From a bacterium (GTDB lineage: Bacteria; Patescibacteriota; Saccharimonadia; Saccharimonadales; UBA4665), in NCBI GenBank assembly GCA_021846795.1, contig JAJZWG010000002.1, positions 1-26,237 on the forward strand: a stretch of DNA of 26,237 bases. The letters run 5' to 3'. Positions 20,491-26,237 of this stretch are shown here, one piece after another. Under the pieces are notes generated by a model. The model was not told the origin of the DNA, did no database searches, and worked only from the letters and a program-made list of their open reading frames with translations. Within the stretch, counting starts at the first letter, position 1, and the number at the start of each line of letters is the position of its first letter. The position numbers were made by a program, and so were the translations under genes.

Positions 20491-21314
20491 TGCCAATTCT
20501 TTATAATATTATTCATCGTTATACCATCATTAACTGGATTTTGTCCATAAAAAATTAGAAAAAGATTATCTGTATTGTTGGGATGATAAACAAATTCCAT
20601 TAGTGCAGTCGAAGAACCTTCGTTGAAAACGATATAGTTAGCTAGATTATTATCAAAAACAGTCGCCTGAAGTTTAATAATGTGGGTTGGTAGATTAATT
20701 TTTTTGATATTTTGTAATAAAGCGTTTTTAGTAAAAGTTATAAAATTTTGACTATTAATGCTTTGATTATTAGCTGCATAAATTTTAATAATTTGATTAG
20801 AATTATTAACTGTTTGACCATTAAAAGCTTCTATAGAACAAGTATTTTGAGAGCTAGTAAAATAAAAAACAGTTTTTAATTGAAAAGAATAACAACTAGT
20901 ATTAATGTTAGAACTTAATTGATTAACGCTTGTAGTGTTAATTTGATTGACGGTTGCTTTTTTAGAGTTAAAAACTAATAAACCAATAAAGGCTAAAACT
21001 ACCAAACAACTTAAACTTAAGCTTAAAATTTTTATTTTTGGATAATGACGATAAGAAATAAAAGTTGCAGCAATTAAACCAATTAAACCAAATAATAACA
21101 TATAAATTGGTGCTAATATTAAAGCTGTTGCGATTGCGATTATTAAACTTGTAATCCAAATATAAATGGGTTTATTGATTTTGGTTTTAGTTTTTAAAGT
21201 AGCATAATTTGGTAAGTCCGATGGAGTTATCAAGTTCTTTTTTAGTGGTTGGCCACAATTACCACAAAAATTTTCACTAGGATCAATTTCATAAAAACAA
21301 TTAGAACACTTCAT
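20475..21314 (-). CDS. Zinc-ribbon membrane protein with exterior domain
   Basis: A 279-residue protein. Residues 1-22 are a zinc ribbon with Cys3, Cys6, Cys17 and Cys20 (MKCSNCFYEIDPSENFCGNC). Three hydrophobic helices follow at ~49-67, 69-86 and 95-113, then a ~165-residue presumably exterior domain rich in Asn, Ser and Thr, with two Cys (SCYSF, NTCSIE) that might pair. The exterior fold is not recognised. It starts three bases after the PrsW stop, so the two are one operon, and PrsW carries the same kind of ribbon at its C-terminus. Possible roles are partner or substrate of the protease; this is inference from position. Confidence 0.75.
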   Translation of the reverse strand: MKCSNCFYEIDPSENFCGNCGQPLKKNLITPSDLPNYATLKTKTKINKPIYIWITSLIIAIATALILAPIYMLLFGLIGLIAATFISYRHYPKIKILSLSLSCLVVLAFIGLLVFNSKKATVNQINTTSVNQLSSNINTSCYSFQLKTVFYFTSSQNTCSIEAFNGQTVNNSNQIIKIYAANNQSINSQNFITFTKNALLQNIKKINLPTHIIKLQATVFDNNLANYIVFNEGSSTALMEFVYHPNNTDNLFLIFYGQNPVNDGITMNNIIKNWQWKNY

Positions 21315-21317
21315 AAG

Positions 21318-22088
21318 TTAAGCGTGATATCCACATCTCGTACAGTATAAGAGATGATTTTTATTTTTTTGACCACAATGTCGACAAAAATTGTTAATTC
21401 CAACTTCAGCTAAACCATAAATTTGATCTAAATCTCTAGCTCGAAAATACATTAAAAATAGATTAATGGCTAGGCCAACACTAATTATAATTGATAATAA
21501 ATTCATCAATTGATTATTGATAGTTAAACCGATATCGTAAATAGTGTGTAAAATAATAACTCCAATTAGAGCAAAAATAATCGGTCTAAATGATTTTTGA
21601 TGATTAATTTTTTTCTTAATTAAAAAGAAACCAACAATTGAAACTGTTGATGCGTGAAAAAAAGGTGTTAAAAATAATCTGGCGAAAGTATCTGAAGCGC
21701 CAAATCCTAACACATAACCAAAGTTTTCAATTAAACCAAAAGATAATCCGACTAAACTGAAATAAATAATACCATCAGTAAATTGATTAAAATATCTTTT
21801 ATGATAAATGAATATAGCTAGTGGAAGAAATTTAATGATTTCTTCAATAAAACCAACCTTTAGAAAATTAATTATTAATTCGAGAAGTGGCGTGCCAACT
21901 TGAGTATTTTTTAAATTAATAAAAAAATTTTCAATGATAATGGCAGCTATTGCACAAACAATACCAAACATAAAAGCTTCCCAAAGAGCACCAGTTGGTT
22001 CTTTCTTGCCTTTATCTTTAGTGATTAAATACCAAGCTAAACCAATAGTTAAACCAATAAAGATAATTAATAAGCTAAAAGTTTTCAT
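21318..22088 (-). CDS. PrsW-family intramembrane protease with C-terminal zinc ribbon
   Basis: A polytopic membrane metalloprotease of the PrsW/CPBP-like group; Bacillus PrsW makes the first cut in the anti-sigma factor RsiW. The 256 residues include about seven hydrophobic helices. Conserved elements: GFIEEIIKFLPL with Glu82-Glu83 and Lys86, a helix with SFGLIENFGY (Glu121), TPFFHASTVSIVGF with His145, and LHTIYD with His181 and Asp185. These supply the membrane-embedded metal site. Unusually the C-terminus (residues ~234-254) is a zinc ribbon, FCRHCGQKNKNHLLYCTRCG, with Cys235, 238, 249 and 252. It is first in a three-gene run. No convincing -10 box with six-base spacing was found. Confidence 0.87.
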   Translation of the reverse strand: MKTFSLLIIFIGLTIGLAWYLITKDKGKKEPTGALWEAFMFGIVCAIAAIIIENFFINLKNTQVGTPLLELIINFLKVGFIEEIIKFLPLAIFIYHKRYFNQFTDGIIYFSLVGLSFGLIENFGYVLGFGASDTFARLFLTPFFHASTVSIVGFFLIKKKINHQKSFRPIIFALIGVIILHTIYDIGLTINNQLMNLLSIIISVGLAINLFLMYFRARDLDQIYGLAEVGINNFCRHCGQKNKNHLLYCTRCGYHA

Positions 22089-22154
22089 ATTTTTGTTTTT
22101 TTAGACTAATATTATTTTAAACTTTGGATGATGTTTAGGCAAGTTGGCCTATGA

Positions 22155-22160
22155 TATAAT
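22155..22160 (+). promoter_or_regulatory. -10-like box upstream of tRNA-Arg(TCT)
   Basis: TATAAT 18 bases before the mature 5' end of the tRNA, which would give a short 5' leader. Confidence 0.4.
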
Positions 22161-22178
22161 ATTTTGAGTTATTTATCC

Positions 22179-22255
22179 GCCCCGATAGCTCAGCTGGATA
22201 GAGCAGAGGACTTCTAAGCCTAAGGTCGCAGGTTCGAATCCTGCTCGGGGCACCA
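22179..22255 (+). tRNA. tRNA-Arg (anticodon TCT), weak anticodon stem
   Basis: Acceptor GCCCCGA/TCGGGGC, D-stem GCTC/GAGC, T-arm GCAGG-TTCGAAT-CCTGC, A73 and CCA at 22253-22255 are all standard. The anticodon loop CTTCTAA gives TCT (22213-22215). The anticodon stem GAGGA (22206-22210) against GCCTA (22218-22222) has only three Watson-Crick pairs, with G-A and A-G mismatches at its two ends. Confidence 0.92.
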
Positions 22256-22267
22256 AATAATAGTTAT

Positions 22268-22816
22268 TTATTCTATAAAATAAGTTGAATTTTTGATTAA
22301 AATTAAACCAAAAGCTAGTTGAAATAATAATTGACCCTGAATGAGAAAACCTTGAGATGGAAAAAGATAATAACCGGATATTAAGCCGGCAATAATTTGA
22401 ATGATAAATAAGCTGTAATTTAAAATATCTCGACGAATGTTTATTAAAATTAACAAACTAATAATGGCTTGAAATAAAAATATAAACGTTCCTAATGATT
22501 CGTGAATAATGTTATATATTGCATTAACATTATAAGGAAAAATAATAAGAGCTAGAGTTAAAGGGAAAAGACTAATTAATAAATATTTAATTAGTAGATA
22601 TTGATCAGTAGTAAAGAATTTAGTAGCTATTTTAAAACCTATTAAAGTTGATCCAGCTAAAGATATTACATATAACGGTAAGGTATTTAAATGAGTACCG
22701 TAGTAACTAATTCCTTTATTAACGATTAATCCTTGTGGTCGGACAATAATTAAAAGAATTATATCTATAAAAAAGACTAATTGGCTAAAAATTAAATATT
22801 TTTTTATTTGATTCAT
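22268..22816 (-). CDS. Polytopic membrane protein, unknown function
   Basis: A 182-residue protein with about six hydrophobic helices and short polar loops, opening MNQIKKYLIFSQLVFFIDII. A motif GISYYGTHLNTLPLY follows the first helix and HESLGTFIFLFQ sits mid-protein; the general layout resembles DUF998-like membrane proteins, which have no firm function. TAAAAT lies six bases before the ATG. It is downstream of and on the same strand as the gtrB-like gene (37 bases apart) but has its own likely promoter. No enzyme motif is visible. Confidence 0.65.
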   Translation of the reverse strand: MNQIKKYLIFSQLVFFIDIILLIIVRPQGLIVNKGISYYGTHLNTLPLYVISLAGSTLIGFKIATKFFTTDQYLLIKYLLISLFPLTLALIIFPYNVNAIYNIIHESLGTFIFLFQAIISLLILINIRRDILNYSLFIIQIIAGLISGYYLFPSQGFLIQGQLLFQLAFGLILIKNSTYFIE

Positions 22817-22822
22817 AATTTA

Positions 22823-22828
22823 ATTTTA
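22823..22828 (-). promoter_or_regulatory. -10-like box of the polytopic protein gene
   Basis: TAAAAT on the minus strand, six bases (TAAATT) before ATG 22816. Confidence 0.45.
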
Positions 22829-22853
22829 TTAAAAAAAATAATAAAAATAAATT

Positions 22854-23798
22854 TTAATCAATTTGATTTAAATTAGAGTCTTCAATTAAATAAAGTGGTC
22901 GATTTTTAGTTTCATAAAAAATTTTTCCGACATATTCACCAATAATTCCTAAAGATAAAAGTTGAATACCACCTAAGAATAAAATTACAGACATTAAAGA
23001 TGGATAACCACTAACGGTATTGCCAATAAATAATTTATGAAAAATAATTACAACAATATATATAAAGGTAAAAATTGAAACTATTGCACCAAAAATAGTC
23101 GCCCATCTTAATGGTGTTGTTGTAAAGGAAGTTAGACCGTTAATGGCTAAATCAATCAATTGAAAATAATTATACTTAGATTTACCACTAAATCGAGCTT
23201 GACGATGAAAGGTAATTTCTTTTTTGCGATAACCAATCCAATCAAAAATTCCTTTGTTGTATCGTTGATTTTCGCGAAATTTTCTAATTGCTACGATGCA
23301 TTTTTTATCAAATAAACGAAAATCACCAGTATTTTTTTGAATAGGTATTGTGGTTGATGATTCAAGAACTTTATAAAATAATTTAGAGGTTAGTTTTTTC
23401 ATATAAGTTTCTTTATCACGGCTTAATCTAGTTGCGTAAATATCATCATAACCTTCTTGCCAATATTTGATCATTTTTTCAACTAATTCTGGTGGATCTT
23501 GTAAATCTGCATCCATAATTAATACTGCCGAACCGTTAACATGATCGATGCCTGCAATTAAAGCTATCTCTTTACCAAAATTTCTTGATAGATTGATATA
23601 TTTAACTCTTTTGTCTTGGTCGGCCCATTGTCTGATTAAATCTATAGTTTGATCGTTACTGCCATCATTGATTAAAAAAAATTCAAAATCGAAATTTATT
23701 AATTTTTGACTTATTTTTTCTAAGCGTTGTCTTAATTCTTTGATGTTATCGGCTTCATTGTAGGCTGGAATTAAAAAACTAATTAATTCTTTATTCAT
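22854..23798 (-). CDS. GtrB-like polyprenyl-phosphate glycosyltransferase (GT2)
   Basis: A membrane-anchored family 2 glycosyltransferase, 314 residues, of the DPM1/GtrB/ArnC type, which moves a sugar from a nucleotide donor to undecaprenyl phosphate on the inner face. The GT-A domain opens with ISFLIPAYNEADNI; LINDGSNDQT and the metal-binding MDADLQDPPE are textbook. FSGKSKYNYFQL matches the conserved loop before the membrane part. Two C-terminal helices (~230-255 and ~268-290) end in GIIGEYVGKIFYETKNRP, typical of GtrB. A GtrA-like gene starts 55 bases away divergently, completing the usual make-and-flip pair. TATTAT lies six bases before the ATG. The sugar is unknown. Confidence 0.93.
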   Translation of the reverse strand: MNKELISFLIPAYNEADNIKELRQRLEKISQKLINFDFEFFLINDGSNDQTIDLIRQWADQDKRVKYINLSRNFGKEIALIAGIDHVNGSAVLIMDADLQDPPELVEKMIKYWQEGYDDIYATRLSRDKETYMKKLTSKLFYKVLESSTTIPIQKNTGDFRLFDKKCIVAIRKFRENQRYNKGIFDWIGYRKKEITFHRQARFSGKSKYNYFQLIDLAINGLTSFTTTPLRWATIFGAIVSIFTFIYIVVIIFHKLFIGNTVSGYPSLMSVILFLGGIQLLSLGIIGEYVGKIFYETKNRPLYLIEDSNLNQID

Positions 23799-23804
23799 AA
23801 AATA

Positions 23805-23810
23805 ATAATA
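23805..23810 (-). promoter_or_regulatory. -10-like box of the gtrB-like gene
   Basis: TATTAT on the minus strand followed by TATTTT and ATG 23798. Confidence 0.45.
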
Positions 23811-23839
23811 ATCTATTTTAGAATTAATTGAAAAAATAA

Positions 23840-23845
23840 TAGAAT
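23840..23845 (+). promoter_or_regulatory. -10-like box of the gtrA-like gene
   Basis: TAGAAT eight bases before ATG 23854, in the 55-base divergent gap shared with the gtrB-like gene. Confidence 0.4.
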
Positions 23846-23853
23846 TAGTTTTA

Positions 23854-24327
23854 ATGACTTTATTTCAAAAAATAAATTTAAAATTTGTTATGTTTGTTGG
23901 TGTAGGTATTTTTAATACTTTACTAGATCTAGTGATTTATTTAATATTTTACGAAAAGACTAAATCAATTATAGTTTCTAATTTGATTGCTACATCAATT
24001 GCTATGATTAGTAGTTATTTTCTCAATGCTCGCTTAACTTTCAAGAAACATAAATTATCATTAAAAAAGTTTATTTTTTTTATACTAATAACTGCTTTTG
24101 GTTTATGGATCTTACAAACTGGTTTTATTATTTTAATTACACCAACGATGAATTATATTCCAATATTTTTTTGGCGACTGTTTGGAACTAACACTTCTTT
24201 AACAAAAGCTGGATTGTCTAAAATTTTAGCTATAGCGGTTAGTTTTTTATGGAATTTTATTTGGTATGACAAGGTTATTTTTAAACATGAGAATAATATT
24301 GATACTATTGTTCAATCTTTGGAATAA
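23854..24327 (+). CDS. GtrA-like membrane protein (putative lipid-linked sugar flippase)
   Basis: A 157-residue protein with four hydrophobic helices, typical for the GtrA family. The first helix region reads FVMFVGVGIFNTLLDLVIY (the family G-x-x-N-T/S-x-x-x-D-x-x-x-Y pattern). The second includes ISSYFLNARLTFKK, equivalent to the conserved S-Y-x-x-x-R-x-x-x-F motif, and the last reads AVSFLWNFIWYDKVIFK, matching the typical N-F-x-x-x-R/K-x-W/V-x-F ending. GtrA proteins are thought to move undecaprenyl-phosphate-linked sugars made by GtrB across the membrane. The divergent gtrB-like neighbour supports that pairing. The third loop is longer than usual. Confidence 0.88.
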   Translation: MTLFQKINLKFVMFVGVGIFNTLLDLVIYLIFYEKTKSIIVSNLIATSIAMISSYFLNARLTFKKHKLSLKKFIFFILITAFGLWILQTGFIILITPTMNYIPIFFWRLFGTNTSLTKAGLSKILAIAVSFLWNFIWYDKVIFKHENNIDTIVQSLE

Positions 24328-24355
24328 TTTATTTTTTTAAATGACCGTTATTAGT

Positions 24356-24361
24356 TATAAT
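24356..24361 (+). promoter_or_regulatory. -10 box of the DUF929 gene
   Basis: TATAAT eight bases before ATG 24370; no Shine-Dalgarno. Confidence 0.55.
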
Positions 24362-24369
24362 AATTTAGT

Positions 24370-25218
24370 ATGCAGGAATCAAAATTCAGTGAACATCGAG
24401 TTTTAATTATAGGGATTTTAATAATTTTAATTATTTTTGGATATTTAATTTTTAAAGGTGGTGGTACTCCAACTACTAATAAATCATCAACCGTTACTTC
24501 TTCAACTGGTGAAAAACCAGCTCCAGCTAGTTTAATTAATGCGATTGCAACAGTTCCACAAACAGTTTTAAATCAAATTGGAGTTGGTTCAGCCAATGTT
24601 TTACCAAAACGTATTTCTGCACCAGCCTTAATTAGTCAAGGGAAACCCGAAGTTTTTTATCAAGGAGCAGAATTTTGTCCATATTGTGCCACTGAAAGAT
24701 GGGCTATGGTTCAAGCTTTATCAAGGTTTGGTACTTTTTCTAAATTAGGTGAAACTCATTCATCAACAACCGATGTTTATCCCGACACTAAAACCCTAGA
24801 TTTTTATCAGTCGGTTTATACTAGTCCATATATAACTTTTGTGCCTCTTGAAATGTATACCAATATTGCTAGTGCTAGTGGTGGTTATACTGTTTTGCAA
24901 ACACCTACAAGTGCTGAAAATACTTTAATCAACAAATTTAATAATCCACCATATTTGCCTTCTAATGAAGCTGGTTCAATTCCGTTTATAGATTTTGGAA
25001 ATCAATTTTTAATTGATGGTGCTACATATAGTCCAGCAGTTTTACAAGGTTTAAGTCGACATCAAATAGTAGCTGATTTAACTAATCCAAATAGTAAAGT
25101 GGCCAAAGGTGTTGACGGTGCAGCCAACACTATTACCGCAGCTATTTGTAAACTGACCAATAATCAACCAACTACAGTTTGTAATTCATTGATTCAAGCT
25201 ATTGAAAAAGAAGAATAA
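24370..25218 (+). CDS. DUF929-family exported thioredoxin-fold protein
   Basis: A 282-residue membrane-anchored protein with its main domain outside: short N-terminus, one helix at ~11-29 (VLIIGILIILIIFGYLIF), a Ser/Thr/Pro linker, then DUF929. The domain contains VFYQGAEFCPYCATERWAMV with the C-x-x-C pair Cys103 and Cys106, a thioredoxin-like active site, and later SIPFIDFGNQFLIDGATYSP, where the Pro after Ile matches the cis-Pro loop. Two further Cys near the C-terminus (AAICKLTNN, TTVCNSL) may form a structural disulfide. DUF929 is known from some archaea and actinobacteria; a thiol-disulfide role is likely but unproven. It has its own promoter and converges with the lipoprotein gene, six bases between stops. 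Confidence 0.82.
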   Translation: MQESKFSEHRVLIIGILIILIIFGYLIFKGGGTPTTNKSSTVTSSTGEKPAPASLINAIATVPQTVLNQIGVGSANVLPKRISAPALISQGKPEVFYQGAEFCPYCATERWAMVQALSRFGTFSKLGETHSSTTDVYPDTKTLDFYQSVYTSPYITFVPLEMYTNIASASGGYTVLQTPTSAENTLINKFNNPPYLPSNEAGSIPFIDFGNQFLIDGATYSPAVLQGLSRHQIVADLTNPNSKVAKGVDGAANTITAAICKLTNNQPTTVCNSLIQAIEKEE

Positions 25219-25224
25219 AGTAAG

Positions 25225-25704
25225 TTATTTAATATTCTGATAAAAATAATCGATATAATAGGATAAATTAGTTTCAAAAAGTTGATTATTATCGATGCAG
25301 ACCAGGTGATTTGGATTTATATTTGGTTCACCATCAATTAAAGGTATGTTGATGTTAACACTAGTTTGATTATTTGAATTTAAATAAAAATTTAAATTAT
25401 TTTTATTGATAGTGATATTTTCGCCACTAGTTAAAGTAGTTTTATTTTTATCATTAATGACAAAACGTTGGATAGAATTTACCTTTTTGATGGTTTGATT
25501 GTAAAAATTTTTAATATCTTTTGAGTTTATATTAATGCCATCTGTGTTTTCTGGGCTGTTCTGACTGCCTTGACATTGTTCAAAACTAGTTAGTTTGGTC
25601 TTAGAACGTGAGGTTATAGCTAGATTACAGCTACTTAAAATGAGTGTAAAACCCATGAAAAGAGGTAATATTTTTCTGTCACTTCGATTTATCAAGTATT
25701 CCAC
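25225..25704 (-). CDS. Putative lipoprotein, unknown function
   Basis: A 159-residue protein with a lipoprotein-type signal: basic N-terminus (NRSDRK), hydrophobic LPLFMGFTLI, then lipobox L-S-S-C with the acceptor Cys26. The mature part is rich in Asn, Ser, Thr and Lys and looks like beta strands; two more Cys (EQCQG, VCIDN) could pair. No known domain seen. The start is GTG at 25704, with TAATAT seven bases before it, matching the spacing of other genes here. It converges with the DUF929 gene; no functional link is shown. Confidence 0.68.
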   Translation of the reverse strand: MEYLINRSDRKILPLFMGFTLILSSCNLAITSRSKTKLTSFEQCQGSQNSPENTDGININSKDIKNFYNQTIKKVNSIQRFVINDKNKTTLTSGENITINKNNLNFYLNSNNQTSVNINIPLIDGEPNINPNHLVCIDNNQLFETNLSYYIDYFYQNIK

Positions 25705-25711
25705 TTGGAAT

Positions 25712-25717
25712 ATATTA
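25712..25717 (-). promoter_or_regulatory. -10-like box deciding the GTG start of the lipoprotein gene
   Basis: TAATAT on the minus strand, seven bases before GTG 25704. There is no ATG in frame near the N-terminus. Confidence 0.45.
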
Positions 25718-25809
25718 CAGTAAAATTTAAAAAAGTCTAGGGTGTTTTAAATATATTAAATTTAACATTAAACTCTGAACCCGAATTTTAAAAATTATTC
25801 TTAGGAATA

Positions 25810-26237
25810 TCAACCTAAAAGAGATTTGATGGCAAGTTTTATGCCAAGATTATAATTTTCTGTTAAATCAAAGTAAGGTAAGTTATATTTTTGAGCCTCA
25901 GTTTTAATGATTAAACTTTTATTGATTGTTTGTTCGGCTAAATCATTAATTTCAGTTGCTAAACCATTCTCTAATTTCCATTTGGGCCAATTAAAATAAC
26001 CCCCATGGGTCAATATAGTATCTAGGTTTGTAGCCGATAATCCAATAAAACAAGACCTAATATTATATTTAGTTGCTAATTCGGAAATAAATTGAGGAAG
26101 AATAACCTCACCATCTATAATGCAATTTTCGCTACGTCGACTTACATTAATTAACAGTTCCTGTAGTGTAGGATAGAATAAAGTACTCTTTGTAATTAGA
26201 TCTGCTCCAGCAAAATTATTGATGTTTTTAACTTGTG
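25810..26237 (-). CDS. P-loop kinase-like protein, C-terminal part only
   Basis: The frame is open from the window edge to a TGA at 25810-25812, about 141 visible residues, so the N-terminus with any P-loop lies outside. Visible segments: FAGADLITKSTLFYPTLQEL, NCIIDGEVILPQFISELATK, then NIRSCFIGLSATNLDTIL and a long helix with EQTINKSLIIKTEAQKYNLP followed by YFDLTENY. The I-x-(E/D)-G pattern followed by P, a beta strand ending in a conserved small residue, a helix containing K-S and a final (Y/F)-(F/V)-D-L/T strand match the back half of small nucleotide or sugar kinases of the P-loop group. The exact substrate class cannot be told. The TTG at 26013 is internal and not the start. Confidence 0.55.
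   Translation of the reverse strand, partial: QVKNINNFAGADLITKSTLFYPTLQELLINVSRRSENCIIDGEVILPQFISELATKYNIRSCFIGLSATNLDTILTHGGYFNWPKWKLENGLATEINDLAEQTINKSLIIKTEAQKYNLPYFDLTENYNLGIKLAIKSLLG

Noticed and set aside
1..26237. Recoding of TGA as Gly or Trp, as in some CPR lineages
   Set aside because: Conserved proteins read through without in-frame TGA, and TGA acts as stop in vapB and in the kinase-like gene at 25810.
1..26237. CRISPR array or prophage
   Set aside because: No regularly spaced repeats, cas genes, integrase or phage structural genes are seen; the only long direct repeat is the two-copy R1/R2 pair.

Overview
The window is a low-GC (roughly 30% by eye), gene-dense bacterial chromosome segment using the standard code; TGA appears only as a stop. 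The gene set (RNase Y with YmdB, MurA, MurB, GlyA, LCP and PAP2 wall-lipid enzymes, GtrA/GtrB-type proteins, a DUF929 protein, a PrsW protease, six scattered tRNA genes with encoded CCA) and the small size and divergence of many proteins suggest a reduced-genome Gram-positive-like lineage. A member of the Candidate Phyla Radiation/Patescibacteria, possibly Saccharibacteria-like, fits best. This placement is inference, since no rRNA gene is present.

Layout. 1-2.5 kb: 3' part of rny, then ymdB, a hairpin terminator, tRNA-Pro(TGG) and a 59-residue ORF. 2.7-4.5 kb: an accessory patch with an intact IS982-type insertion sequence and a VapBC toxin-antitoxin pair. 4.6-6.4 kb: a small ORF, a LysM-like membrane protein, a VanX-type M15D dipeptidase and tRNA-Pro(CGG). 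6.5-12.7 kb: a DGK1/SEC59-family CTP-dependent lipid kinase, a P1B-type ATPase homologue without its phosphorylation aspartate, an LCP-family wall ligase, a SemiSWEET-like protein, tRNA-His, a PAP2 phosphatase and an anchored hypothetical protein. 12.7-14.4 kb: a second accessory patch with a nucleotidase/transposase chimera and an islet flanked by ~71-bp direct repeats. The islet carries a RelB/YafQ-type toxin-antitoxin pair and a damaged MazG-like gene, and one repeat runs into the 3' end of tRNA-Arg(TCG). 14.4-20.2 kb: ROK kinase, a small membrane protein, an XRE/DUF3467-like regulator, murB, glyA, an HTH-MurA fusion and tRNA-Gly(TCC). 20.2-22.3 kb: an operon of PrsW with a C-terminal zinc ribbon, a zinc-ribbon membrane protein and a small membrane protein, then tRNA-Arg(TCT). 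22.3-26.2 kb: a polytopic protein, divergent gtrB-like and gtrA-like genes, a DUF929 thioredoxin-fold protein, a putative lipoprotein and the C-terminal part of a P-loop kinase-like gene cut by the window end.

How it fits together. Much of the core content concerns the cell envelope: MurA and MurB make UDP-MurNAc; PAP2, the GtrB-like transferase and the GtrA-like protein handle lipid carriers and glycans; LCP attaches polymers to the wall; VanX-like and LysM-like proteins act on or bind peptidoglycan precursors. The most unusual signals are the catalytically unconvincing P-type ATPase, the repeat-bounded toxin-antitoxin islet beside tRNA-Arg, the HTH-MurA fusion, the PrsW/zinc-ribbon operon, and a window-wide promoter architecture. 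In that architecture a -10 hexamer ends 6-8 nt before the start codon, which implies leaderless mRNAs.
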